This document shows, piece after piece, positions 11,201 to 23,200 of a stretch of 64,000 bases of DNA; position 1 is the first letter of the stretch, and each line of letters opens with the position of its first letter. Under the pieces are notes generated by a model. It was not told the origin of the DNA and made no database searches. It saw only the letters and a program-made list of their open reading frames with translations. The DNA is from Nereocystis luetkeana (lineage: Eukaryota > Sar > Phaeophyceae > Laminariales > Laminariaceae): contig JARUPZ010000007.1 in assembly GCA_031213475.1 (NCBI GenBank), positions 3,343,586 to 3,407,585 on the forward strand. The letters run 5' to 3'. Made by a program: the position numbers and the translations under genes.

Positions 11201-14200
11201 CTAGGAACTCCAAATATCAGCACTATTAGTACTTTACCCTGCCAGTCTTTCTTGCTCCACCCACCCTGCCTCAACGTCTTTCTCCTAATCTCTTCGGAGG
11301 AAATCTCCAGCTTGTTTGTGTTCATAATGGTAGTGGGAAACGTTCAAGTTACTGGGACTTCCCAATCCTAGTACTCGTTGGGGGTCTGGTGTCTTTCAGT
11401 TCTTTTGCCGGCGCACCACACTAAATAGTGTCTCCAACACGGGCTCTCAGCCTGGAGCCAAGTTCAACACCCTTAACACAAGTACCCCACGTTTGTGTCA
11501 GGCGATCTGCATGGTAACCATCCTGGCGTCCCACGATCGTATCTCCTATCTTCTTGCCCCGCTGCTGTACTGGTTACTTTCCTCCAGGGAGGTCATTTTT
11601 ACCGTGCAAGGTTCAAGGACGGCTTGCATAACACAAAATCTTACTCACACATCGGGATGCCCCGTACGTCTCCTTCTCCGTCATATGTACGTTTCACCAT
11701 GGGTAACTACCCCACTAATGCTCCCGAGTAAACCTTCACTGCCGAAAGCTTGGCCAACAATTCCCCCACACTTTGTACCGGCTTCTATCCTTCAAGATAT
11801 CAAGATATCTACGTACCGCTTGGTGCTCCTTCTCTTTGGTCACGTGGTCGGTCAAGTGCAAGGTGTTTGTTCCATGAGTATAATAGGTCTTGACTTAATG
11901 TCATGCATCATCCACCCCTCCCCTTCATTTAGCGCTTGGTATGTGCAACAAATGTCGGGGATTTCAGGAATAATGTCAGACCAGACTTCCACCGCCCAAT
12001 GGAAATCGGTAAAGTTTTACGGGTATCTTACCACGAGACCCAACCTTCATGTGAATTGAACATGTTGGGGTGACCATGCTGTATATATGTGTGTGCATGT
12101 GAGGCGATCCACCTTCATGCTAGGTTTTTGGTCTATTTTTTTTCATGCCTTTACTACCAGTATTATGATACGGGAGAAACTTTATACTTTTTTTTCATGT
12201 CTATGTCTGATTTGGGTTCGGATATGGGGAGAAAAAAAAATGGTTAGTTAACTTGTTTCATTTCTAGATCTGGTTTGTGGTTTGGTATGGAAAAAAACAA
12301 ACAAACAAACAAACAATCAAACAAACAAGCGGTTAGGTGAGTAGTTTCATATATACTTCTGATTTGGGTTTCGGTATCGGGAAACAACATGGTTAGTTGA
12401 GTAGTTTCATGCCTGAATCCGGTTTGTGTTATTTTATCGTGAAAAAAAAACTGGTTAGTTCAATTGTTTCATGTCTAAATCTGTTTTTTGCTTTTTCGGT
12501 ATGATGAAAAAAAAATAAGGTAGCTGAGTAATTTCATGTCTAATCTGGTTTGTGTTATGTTATGAAGAAAAAAAAACTGGCTAGTTCAATTATTCCACGT
12601 CTAAATATGTTAGCTGAGCAATTTCATGTCTAATCTGGTTTGTGTTATTTTATGGTGAAAAAAAAAACTGGTTAGTTCAATTATTTCACGTCTAAATCTG
12701 GTTTTGCGTTTTTGATGTGAAAAAAATAAATATAGTTAGTAGCGTAATTTCGAGTCTAAATCCAGTCTGTGTAATCATATGGGAAAAAAAAACTGGTTAG
12801 TTCAATTGTTTCATTTCTAAATTTGGTTTTTGCGTTTCGGTATGGGGAAAAAAAAAATGTTAGTTGAGTAATTTCATGTCTATTTCTGGTTTTGTGTTTT
12901 TTGTGCCGGAAAATATCTGTAAACCGTGTATATTATGTTGTGTTTGTTTTACCGGCGGGTCTGTTTTTGTTTCGTTTTTTTTTCTGTTGTTTGCATGGTG
13001 TATATGTCTGGTCTGGTCTATATGACATTTATGTCGGAAGGAGCCGTCTGTATATTTCATGTCTAGTGCCTGGTGGCTTGTTTTACAGCGTCGTCGCCAC
13101 TCGACACCAACCCATCCAGATTTGTTGTGTGTGTGGGGGGGGGGGGTGTACTAGATAGGAGAGATGCACTCGATCTCATACATGGCCGTAGTCATATGAC
13201 CATAAGACCCTCGCATCCCTACAATGCCGGGACGGAGCATGTCGGGTTTTCACCGACCAGGCAGACACTTCTTGCACCAAGCGCGAAGCGCCATGAGGTG
13301 TCCGGCGAGTCGCATGAAGGGTGAGCTGCATCCTACTAAGAACCGCTTGTGAGGCGGACTTGCATATGGATGACAGCTCCAATGGGTTGATTTAATTTCC
13401 GGTATAGACACTTCCAGAGACAGCAATGGGAGTACTATGTAACTGCCTCGTGAGTGTCTTACCTTGAACACTACGTGATACGATCAATTCGCTTGTGCGG
13501 TGTAAATATTATTTACCTCGCACAAATGATCTAACTCTACGACCAGCTGTGGGAGACCGCCAAAAAAGAAAAACGATACCCTGTTTGTCTAGCTCACGTA
13601 GTGAGCGGCATGTTTTACAGTGTCGTTGCCAACCGACGCCAACCCAACCTATGTATGATAGGGGGGGGCAGGGTACGGGGGGGGGTACCATCGACTTGGC
13701 AGGGAATAGGGCAACACAACAAAGAAAAATAAACTACATAAAAGGGGTATTGTAACACAGCATTAGGCAGTAGTCAGTGGGCGTCTCAACTAGAAAGACG
13801 GCCGGTGCCACGCTTCGGCGGGTGCCTTCAGTTTCTTACCGACCTAGCTGCTGTTGCTTTGCCTCCTTCCACCCGGATCCTCTTTCCTCCCCCGGCGGGC
13901 CTTGGGCCCAACAGCGTCTTACGTTGCTGCGCGTTTAATACCTCAAGCACTAGTTGTTTAGCTACATTCTCCTTCTCCTTAACGAGCCAGCGCTTCATGT
14001 ACCGCTCCGCCACTTCCTCTACACGCTGGACCATTCACCCGGTGTCTTCGCTGCCAGCGTCCATCGTTTTTTATTTGGTGGGCAAGTTAAACAACGATAG
14101 GTCGCGTTTGGAGCAACCCATTCACTCCTGCTCGTGCCCCCCCAAGCAACCCTTTCCCCCCTCCAGCTCCCCTAACATCACTCATTTGGGTAGTCTCTCG

Positions 14201-17200
14201 TTACCCATACGAGCCACGGACCTCGCGTAAAGTATCCTCCGCTTTCGCACCGCCGTCTCGACGTTCTCACAGCCAGTCTTGGCCAGTGCGTCTGAGGATG
14301 AAAGCATATGGTACCCGTTGCAAGGTTTTCTCTCCCATCCGATGCAGCGGAGGAGCAATCGGTGGTGAGCTGTCCGCAGAATGGCGAGATGGGCCACGGT
14401 GGGGCTCCACATGACACACCCGTATAGCATGGTCTCCATTACCTCGGCTTTGAGCATCCGCACTTTTCGCCGGAGCGGCGCGGGGGGCTGGTCGTACAGT
14501 GGCAAACTTTACCGTCTGAAACTTGGGTTGGCCAGCAGCACGCGCGGGTTGATTTCGGCAGTAAGGTCGGCGTTCTTGCACACAGTTTCTCCATGGCACA
14601 CGAACTTGGTGGTTTGTTTGTACACCTGGCGGGCTTCCTCATTAACGAAAGTGACCCCGCTCATACGTTTCGTCATCAGGTATATGGTCTACGTCTTGTC
14701 TTCCGAAACTGTCAATCCGAACAAACCCCACACTGCAACGATATCTGTCATCATCTTTGCAAGGCTGTTCCCTGATCTGGAAACGATGCCCCCTTCGTTT
14801 GCATAATGCATTCCCCAGATCGGTTGCGGCTCCGCTACAGTCTACTTGAATGTATCACGCCCTTTCTCCGGCCTCCCTCGCTTACCCCCCCCCCTCTTTC
14901 TCATCCCTCGCCTTGGTGCACACCATGTTCTTCACTAAGTCTGCATTGGCGCTAAACCGCTCCACCGACATACGCAGTACGGCAGTAAATAACATGCTGG
15001 ACAACAATGGTGCGAGCACGCATCCTTGCCGTAGGTCCTCCCCGCCGCCGAACCAGTCTGAACTTTCGCCATCGTCCGTCCGGATGCGCGCACGCATTCC
15101 ATCGTGGAAGTGAAGAATAACCGTGAGCATCTTCGTGGTACACCGAACCGAGCGAGCACGGTCCACAAGAGAGCCCGCCGAGTGAATCGTATTCCTTGGC
15201 GAGGTCAACGACATGTAAAGGGGGGTGGTCTTCTTGCCCTTTGGTGAACTCGTCGAACCACGAAGATCAATCGATCGTAGACCGTTGCGGTCTGAAGCCG
15301 CACTGCTCCTTTGGTAGGATATCCTCCCGTTCGCTGTAACTGCTGATGCCACTGTCGATTGCCTCGAGGAGAACCTTGCCAGCGTGTGCCACGAGCGAAA
15401 TGCGTCGATAGTTACCGCACTCCGTCCGGTCCTTCGTCTTGTGCAGCACTATGATCGTGGCATCTTTCCACTCCTGCGGTACGCCCCCGCCCTGCCGTAT
15501 GGCGATCACAATGGCGTGGAGCTGTTCTAGTATACGGCGGTAATAATCATCGCAATCTCCATCTAAGGGGAGCTTGACCAGTTCAGCGGGAAGCTCATCG
15601 GGTCCAGCAGCCTTGTGGTTGGTTTCCTCCACCTCGAAGATCGAAGGCAAATCATTGAAAGGTGTGCACGGGGGCCATATCTTGAGCTCTTCGACGATAT
15701 TCGGGCCGAGCGCTGGCGACTTAGTGTTGAGCAAAGAGCTGACCTACTGTACCCACCAATCGGGAATGATCCCCATGTCACGAAGCCAACTGCCCTCTGC
15801 ATACTTGATGCATTCAGAGCTGCATGATGTCTTCCCCTCGAAATCCATCCCCTTGAGGTGCTTATAGAAACCAGATTGGTCACCATCTTTGATGCGCACA
15901 ACTGACAAATTCCTCGAATAATCTCTGCACAGCTTCGATCCTCACGCGCTCAAGGCGTTGCCCAGCAGCATTTGGGGACTCCCTGACGTTGCTGTCGCCT
16001 GGATCCGCGCGCAGTAGCTCTCTCGCGGCTTCCCCCTCTCGCCACGCCGCAAGTATTTCCGCTTTCGTTTCCTCGCTAGCACACCACCCCGCCTGTACTT
16101 GACTGTGCTTTGCACGTGGCGCGATGTTAGCGGCAGCCGACCGCATCGCTTCAGCGAACACCGTTGCCACACCACCCCCATCCGTGCCAGGGGGTGGGAG
16201 TGTTGATCTCTCGGTGAAGGCTCTCCGCAGTTGGGGATTTGCCATCGGTTGTTGGAGGTCGATCGCCCGTCTGCCCCTCATCTCTCGCTCGCGGCGGTCA
16301 GGGGCAAAGCGTCCAAGCAGCCGGATGTCTGCTGTGACCTGGTTGTGATCTGATTCGGGTTTCACTAGAGGAGGTCGACTCACAGTGACATCTCGTACGA
16401 GCCACCTGTGTGGTTGCCACGTGAGGACCCTGGACGTTGGAAGGTGTATGAGATTCCACGTTTGGGTGCGCTGAAAAACGTCTTGACAAGAGCGAGTGTG
16501 TTATCTGCTGAGAAGGCCAGCAGACGCCGTCCGTTGTCATTCAGCGTATCTCACCCGTATGCACCCAGCACCTTGTCATTGACGCAACCTTACCCCATTG
16601 CGCCTGTGCGAGCATTAACATCCATCATGACAAGTAGGTGCTCTCCTTTAGGCACTTCAGCAACTGTGCTGCCTAGTATGGCCCTAAAAAACGTCACGGA
16701 CTGATTTGTGACTATCAGTCGGAGCGTACGCAACCACAAAGGAAAAATCCCATTCGATTTCCCCTTTTTTTAGTCGCACCTTCGTGAGTGGAGCACTGAT
16801 GTGCTCCACAGCCAGTCCATCCTTCTCGACATCCTGCAAGATCGACTCCTTGATGGCTAGCCCTACTCCGTGTTGACCCTTGGCCTCCGTACCACCTCCG
16901 CCAGCTCCACTGCAGTACACAGTGGAACCCGCCGCTGTTGTTTCCATCCTGCTTATCCCGTCTCGTCCTCTGCAATCCATCGATATCACACTGGCTTAGC
17001 CTGCAGACCTCCATGATCTCCTCGGCATGGCCAAGACCGTTCCTGCCGCTGACGGCCAGAGTACAGACGTTGGATGTGCCCACGGTCAACTCGCCCTCCC
17101 GAATCTTCAATACAGCGGCTCTTCGTACCGCTCGATTATCTCGCCGCGTATTTCGATCCATCCTTCTCTTTTTGTTCTTAATAGCAGCTTTCAACCATCT

Positions 17201-20200
17201 AACATTTCGCCGGTTTTGGTTCTGGCCTTGCTTCCATTGTGACGGGTGCAGCACTCCAGACCCGCCACATCCGCCTCCACCCCGGCATGTACGTTGCTTT
17301 CTACCGTGGGATCTCCTGTCTTTTCTACTCTCCACTCTACGGGGCCCACGCTTTCCCAGCAAGCAGCGTATTTTGTAAATAATGGTGGTGACGACATCGA
17401 GATTCTCCTGTTTTATCAAAATAGCTGTTTCAGCTCACGCCGACATATGACGACCGGTGTGCCTTGTCGAGGTGCAAATGTACCTCCCGTCCATCACCTG
17501 AGCCCGCCTCTCCTCTGTGCTTGCGAAACGATCCGCGCGTCTCGGTATGTGTGCGTGCGGTGTGACAGGCTCTCCAGGATGTCCCCCAGCTAGCGGAGGA
17601 GCTGGGGATGGACTTGACCTTTTCCCTCAAGGCTTACGGCGAGCATCTCGCCGGCGCAGGACAGCTCACGAACGCCCTCTGGCTCTACTCGCAGGTGAGC
17701 ATCGAAAAGCAAGGTCCTGCCAGGTATACCTGTACGTGGGGGGCGCACGTGGTCGAATTCGATCGGTCTACGTACGGTAGGTTGCGGCGCGTCTGTCGAA
17801 TGGGAACCTTGGTTGTGACACCATTGCGGGTCAACATATCTGGGACCCCGATATAGCGACGAACACAATGGTTGATACATTCTGTATCATCCAACCGTCT
17901 ACGAGCACAGCGTGAGCGCCGGGAAATCCGCGCAGGATCATGCCGTTCCCGTGCCATGCGACGCCTTTTCATTGTGAATCTCGGACACCAATGTGTATTG
18001 TCCCCGCCCCCCCATCACATATATATATATATATATATATATAGGTCGGGTTGGCGTCGGTTGGCAACGACACTGTAAAACATGCCGCTCACTACGTGAG
18101 CTAGACAACCAGGGTACCGTTTTTTTTTGCTTTTTTTTTGGCGGTCAGTCAGAGCTGATTGTCGAGTTAGATTGTTGGTGCGAGGAGAACAACCTTTACT
18201 CCGCAAAAGTGGGAATGATCGTATCACGTAGCGTTTATGGTGAGGCATCCAAGGGGCAGTTACATAGTACTCCCATAGCTGTCTCTGGAAATGCTTACGC
18301 CAGAAATGAAATCAACTCATTGAAGCTGTCATCCATATGCAAGTCCGCCTCAAAAGCGGTTCTTAGTAGAGGGTGCAGCTCACCCTTCATGCGACTCGCT
18401 AGACACCTCACGGCGCTTCGCGCTTGGTGCAAGCAATGTCTGCCTGGTCGGTGAAAACCCGACATACTCCGTCCTGGCATTGTAGGGATGCAAAGGTCTA
18501 TGGTCATACGACTACGGCCATCCATGCGATCGAGTACATATCTCCTATCAAGTACACCCCCCCCCATCGCGCGGCCGGCGCTGTAACCGTCTTTTCGTTT
18601 TTGTCGTCGTCCATTTCCCCCCCCTGAACCCCCAAGAAGATTAAGACGTTAAAACGGCCGTCTGTGCTATTCATATGTTGCTGTTACTGTTCCACTGCAA
18701 ATAAACATGACATGGAAGAACGCAATGCCTAGACGAAGACAGCGCGCCTGAAAATCAATAGTTGGTCAAATGAATCTACAATAAAACACCTTGTGCGTCC
18801 AAGCTGCCAGAAGCCCATACTCCAACAAATCCCCGTTATATATTCCACACACCATATTCCTCGACGATTACTTGGAAATATTATGAATAACGACATCTAT
18901 CTCCGAGAGGACACGACAGGCCATAACACAGTGCCAAAGTTCCTATGCCCCGCGACGTCAACGCACGTCATGTTTCGTTCAATGTTCCACGAAGCCAACG
19001 TCGCTCCAAGATCAAAGCTCACGACGCTCAACGCATATGGAATTATTGCCCACGCACCGACACGGCCCGAAGCCCACAACAGTCATTAACCCTTTTAGGA
19101 CTGCAGTCTCGTTTTGGGGACAATTGGGTACAAATTACTTGGAATTTGACTGCCTTGTCCCCAAAACGGGACAGGAGTTCTAAAGGGGTTAACCTATAAT
19201 TTTCTCCGAAAGATTATCGACATGCCTCCAAGAGCACACACATAAGCAGTCCGATAGATTCAACACATCGGAGCCTACATTGTTCAATAATTATTACTAA
19301 CTCGGAAAAAAAAACGGTATGCCTCCAAGAGCGCACGCACAGCACTTCGTGCAATACATTCAACACGGCGCCAGTGTCCCAAGTCTTTCCAGAGCCAGTA
19401 CCTACCAAAGATGTCAGGAGACGCGTCAAGCAACACAAAACGTGCGCTGTCAAGGATGTAGGGCCGACTGTTCCACGCTAAAACCTAGCAGCTTGGTGTA
19501 ATTCAAGGGATATCAAGGCAAAGTTGCTGTCTGTCAAGGGGTGAAAGTGCTGTCTCCTAACACGTTTGGTGTCAACAGGGGAGTCGATCATATAATCGGG
19601 CGTATCATCTTACGTCACGATTAAATGACAACAATAACAAAAATAGCACTGGATTATTATATGATGAACCACCACCCTATTAGGACCTGAAATATCTCCA
19701 ACCTACCTGGTTTACTATTGTAAGAGGATTGTGTGGCGGAAGAAACGGATGCGTACGACTGGAACCGACGGAAGAGTGAAAAGTCGAATCATACTGTGTG
19801 TGCAGGAGCCTAGTCTGTACGGCCAGGCGGTCAGTGAAACCGCCGAAATAGAATCGGAACGATCGGTCTTTTGCTTCCACGTATCGATAAGAAGAACATA
19901 TATCATTCTAAAGATAGTGATATGTAACTACTGCATATTTTTACAGCAAGTACAGCCAACACTGACTGTACCTTAGCTTGGAGTCTTGTTTGAAGATTCG
20001 TATCTCGGGGATGCTTGCGCTCGAGGTATGAACATGTGTCGTGGAACCTGCTCAACCACGGACTACTGCTGTCCTGTCACCCACGTCGGCCTTGAAAGTT
20101 GAACACCGCTTCTTCGGCTCGCACCCATTTTCGCCTCATACCCTTCCCTCCGACCCGTGATTCTTGTCACATGCTACATCACAAATCACGGCTCATTGGC

Positions 20201-23200
20201 GTCATGCACCAGGTACGTGGCGGTAGCAACGAACGTGTGCATCACGGCTGTCTATCGCGAACTTCAGACTGAACCCCCCCTTCCCGGCATCCTCGTTTCC
20301 GATCCCGATGCTCTTATTTTGTTTGGCGTTGCCCGGTGCTCAGGCATTTTCGCTTCTCCCACTCCCGTGCGGGTTGCACACGAATGCCGGCGCCTTGCAG
20401 TACTCTCATGGTAGAGCTGCCGCGTCCGTCAAGAGCTTCGAACGGGTGAGGACCGTTTGCTGTCAACCGACAACCTGTCTCCTCGTTCAGCGACCCATGC
20501 GGCCCATAGCGCTTGTTTCCTTGTTGCTTACGCTTGTTTGCAAGGGCGTGTGGTGTTTGCCTCGTGCTGCTGGCAGCCTCCTTATTTCGTCGAGACGAGC
20601 GTTGCCACGAGCGTTCGATTCCGAAGGACAGGACGACCGACGGGTCATGGACGGATGGTGGCCAACGGCAGCAACAGCGAGAGACTCGATGGGCACGTCC
20701 TTCTCTACGTCACTATTAACAGTGCCTCAATATACTCGTGGTTGTTCAGGCTCTGGCGTTGGACCCGGAGTATTGGCCAGCCCTGGAGAGCTTGGAAAAC
20801 GTCAAGAGCTTGGCGGTGGACCGCTGGCACTTTCGAATGCTGAACCACTCCGCCCGAAACGAGGCCTACGCGCGAGCGATTAAGAGGGCGGTGGCTGACG
20901 CGGCGTCCGACGGCGGTAGATCAGAGGTGAACCCTACTGTATATCTGCCCATTTCCGCGACTCAGGAGGTTAACTGCAACGGGCAGAGTGCCGCATGTTG
21001 GCTGATCTGCCATGAGGCTGGGTATGCTCAGCATGCCAGTAGAGGGGTCGTTGTGGCTGGATCTCGGGCGAAGGTTAAGAAGTAGGTGACGGGTGAACCA
21101 CCGTGTCTCGGTGTGCGCAGAGTGTTTCGGGCAGCGTTGCCGCGTGAAGGGCAGCCCCCCTGGATGTATGGCTAGCACGCTTGGTTTGGATCGATCGGGG
21201 TCGAGATGCTGGTGCCGCGCGTGTAGGTAGCCTTCATCATTTGCTCCATGAATGGAGACAACATCCTTGGGCGGATTTGCGAGCGCCTGTAGTTTGAGTT
21301 GTTCCGCCATCTGCGCGGCTGAGCTTGGTATAATCCAAGAAAATGAACGCTGTTGGCCCTGGGTGCATGTGGTGCGCAGACGTATTGTGATAGTGCGAAA
21401 CGCGCAAGCGTTGGCTGCTCAATGGGCTATTTGTCCGACGAGAAAATCAGCACGAGGTAGACACAATGCCTATGCCATACACCCTGCGAGTATACAGAGC
21501 CCCCACGGGGGGGTCGCTCCCACGCGGGATGACTGCGTGCCGTATATAGATATGGCACACCGTGCGAGTTCACCACGCAAATCTCAGTTGGACCCTACGC
21601 TGCCGCGATGTGCGCTTGGACGCCAGGGCCTGGGCGTTCCGTCCCACTACCGTTGCGCTCGCTCGTGTGCCACCACATGGGGATAATATTGTCCCTGAGA
21701 CGCTTGTCTGATGGACACCGACTTTTTTGTGATTCCTGCTCGCGCAGGCGGGCGTTACCGTGCTGGACATCGGCACGGGTACGGGTATATTGGCGGTCAT
21801 GGCGGCTAGAGCCGGCGCGTCGATGGTGTACGCCTGCGAAGTGAACAGCGTGCTGTGCGATATCGCGAGGGAGGTGGTGAAGAGGTGGGCGAGACGCGCG
21901 CACCGACGTGACTCGCCAAAAACACACACCGTTTCTGTGCAGTTATCTGTACTACCTTCGAGACCTTTATTCCCCCCTCTCGTAAACCCCCGAAGAGTTT
22001 AGCCTTGAAAAATCTGCGATCTACGGGCTCACGTTGCCTTCCCTTTGACGTGTTCGGTTCGTCGCGCATTTTCTGGCAGGAACGGGGTTGCCGATCACGT
22101 TACCGTTATCCACAAATCGTCGGGAGATCTCCAACCGGGCATCGATCTACCCGAACGCGGGGTGGATATCATTGTCACGGAGCTCGTCGACTCCGGGCTT
22201 CTCGGAGAGCGCATTATCCCCGTCCTGACGGACGCGCGAGCACGGGGACTTCTGGCGAGGGGAGGGCGTGTCATCCCTGAGGTACTGTTGGCAACGATGA
22301 AAACATTATGTCAATACTACGATTGGCCTGATGGGAACCCGGGCGTGCTTGTCCTAAGCTTTGAAGGAATCGCGGAACGTACTCGGCTCGTACTGCGATT
22401 CATAAATCGTTGTCGGCCGGCCAAAGATTGTACGCCGTGCTGGACACTGAACATGTTTCCTCGGCGCTTTATGTAGTTTGCTTCTGCGCCCTTGCTACGA
22501 CAATTTCGCTCACCGATCGTACGCTCATAATGGGTATGGTGGGCACACTCTCAACGTGGTCTTCGCTTTCGCGCGAGTCCCTTCGTCACCACAACATGAG
22601 CATCAGCGAAAACAACGCCAAACGAAGGTATGCGCGTTGCCTCTGGTGTTGTGTACAGGGAGCTTGCGTCTACGCGAGCATCCTCGAGTCTCAGACGGTT
22701 CGGAGGCGCTCACGATTGCTCCCTGGCAATCCGGCAGGGCTATCCACGGCGACGGTGCGCCCGACGATTGAGGAGTCCTACACGTGCGAGGTAAAGTGTT
22801 GGACCCTTGCGCTTGCTCGTGGCTGCTAACCAACCCCCCACGTTACATACACCTGTGTGTCCAGGAGAGACGCATCCCACTCATCTGCATGGTTCGCATG
22901 TGCATCGGTGGCGTAGATTACCGTCTTGCGCTTTTGTCGAGCATCCGTGCGGCGGTCGCTCCCGCACTATCCTCGCGCACTGTTTCGTTTACACCACGAA
23001 AAAATCTGGCGTTCATCCGACGAGCAATTCTTTTTTTGTTGTGGTTCTTTTTTTAGGACCTTGACCGCCTGGATCATCGGCTGTTGACCTCCCCAACAGC
23101 GGTGCTGGAGATCGACTTCCTGAGGGACGGGGCGACCCTCATGGCGCCCAAGCCGTCCGCAGCACCGCAACCTTCTTCAGAAAGTTCTGCGACGCCATCT

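Larger units (their letters stand above)
7163..11330 (-). mobile_element. Non-LTR retrotransposon L1 (C-tailed LINE), near full length
   Basis: Reading down from about 11330, one element encodes a short N-terminal region, an AP-type endonuclease, a reverse transcriptase and a C-terminal CCHC-like finger. It ends ...AACAAATGAGTACG followed directly by a C tract (read as G at 7163-7186). The TGA in that string is the ORF stop, so the 3' UTR is about five bases. Two in-frame stops and two frameshifts disable it. It is inserted antisense in PRMT9-like intron 1. Confidence 0.88.
13664..17425 (-). mobile_element. Second LINE (non-LTR), heavily decayed, C-tailed
   Basis: Read down from about 17425: endonuclease ([20 protein letters not shown], then DIDGLQ), a basic linker, RT pieces ([42 protein letters not shown]) and a C-terminal segment. 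It ends in C tracts read as G at 13664-13685. Several frameshifts and stops disable it, and the catalytic YADD box reads Y-A-N-E (14794-14805). Antisense in PRMT9-like intron 1. Confidence 0.85.

Noticed and set aside
20308..20883. 191-residue plus-strand ORF with signal-like start
   Set aside because: Its end overlaps PRMT9-like exon 3 in another phase, and its N-terminal part is intron sequence without support.
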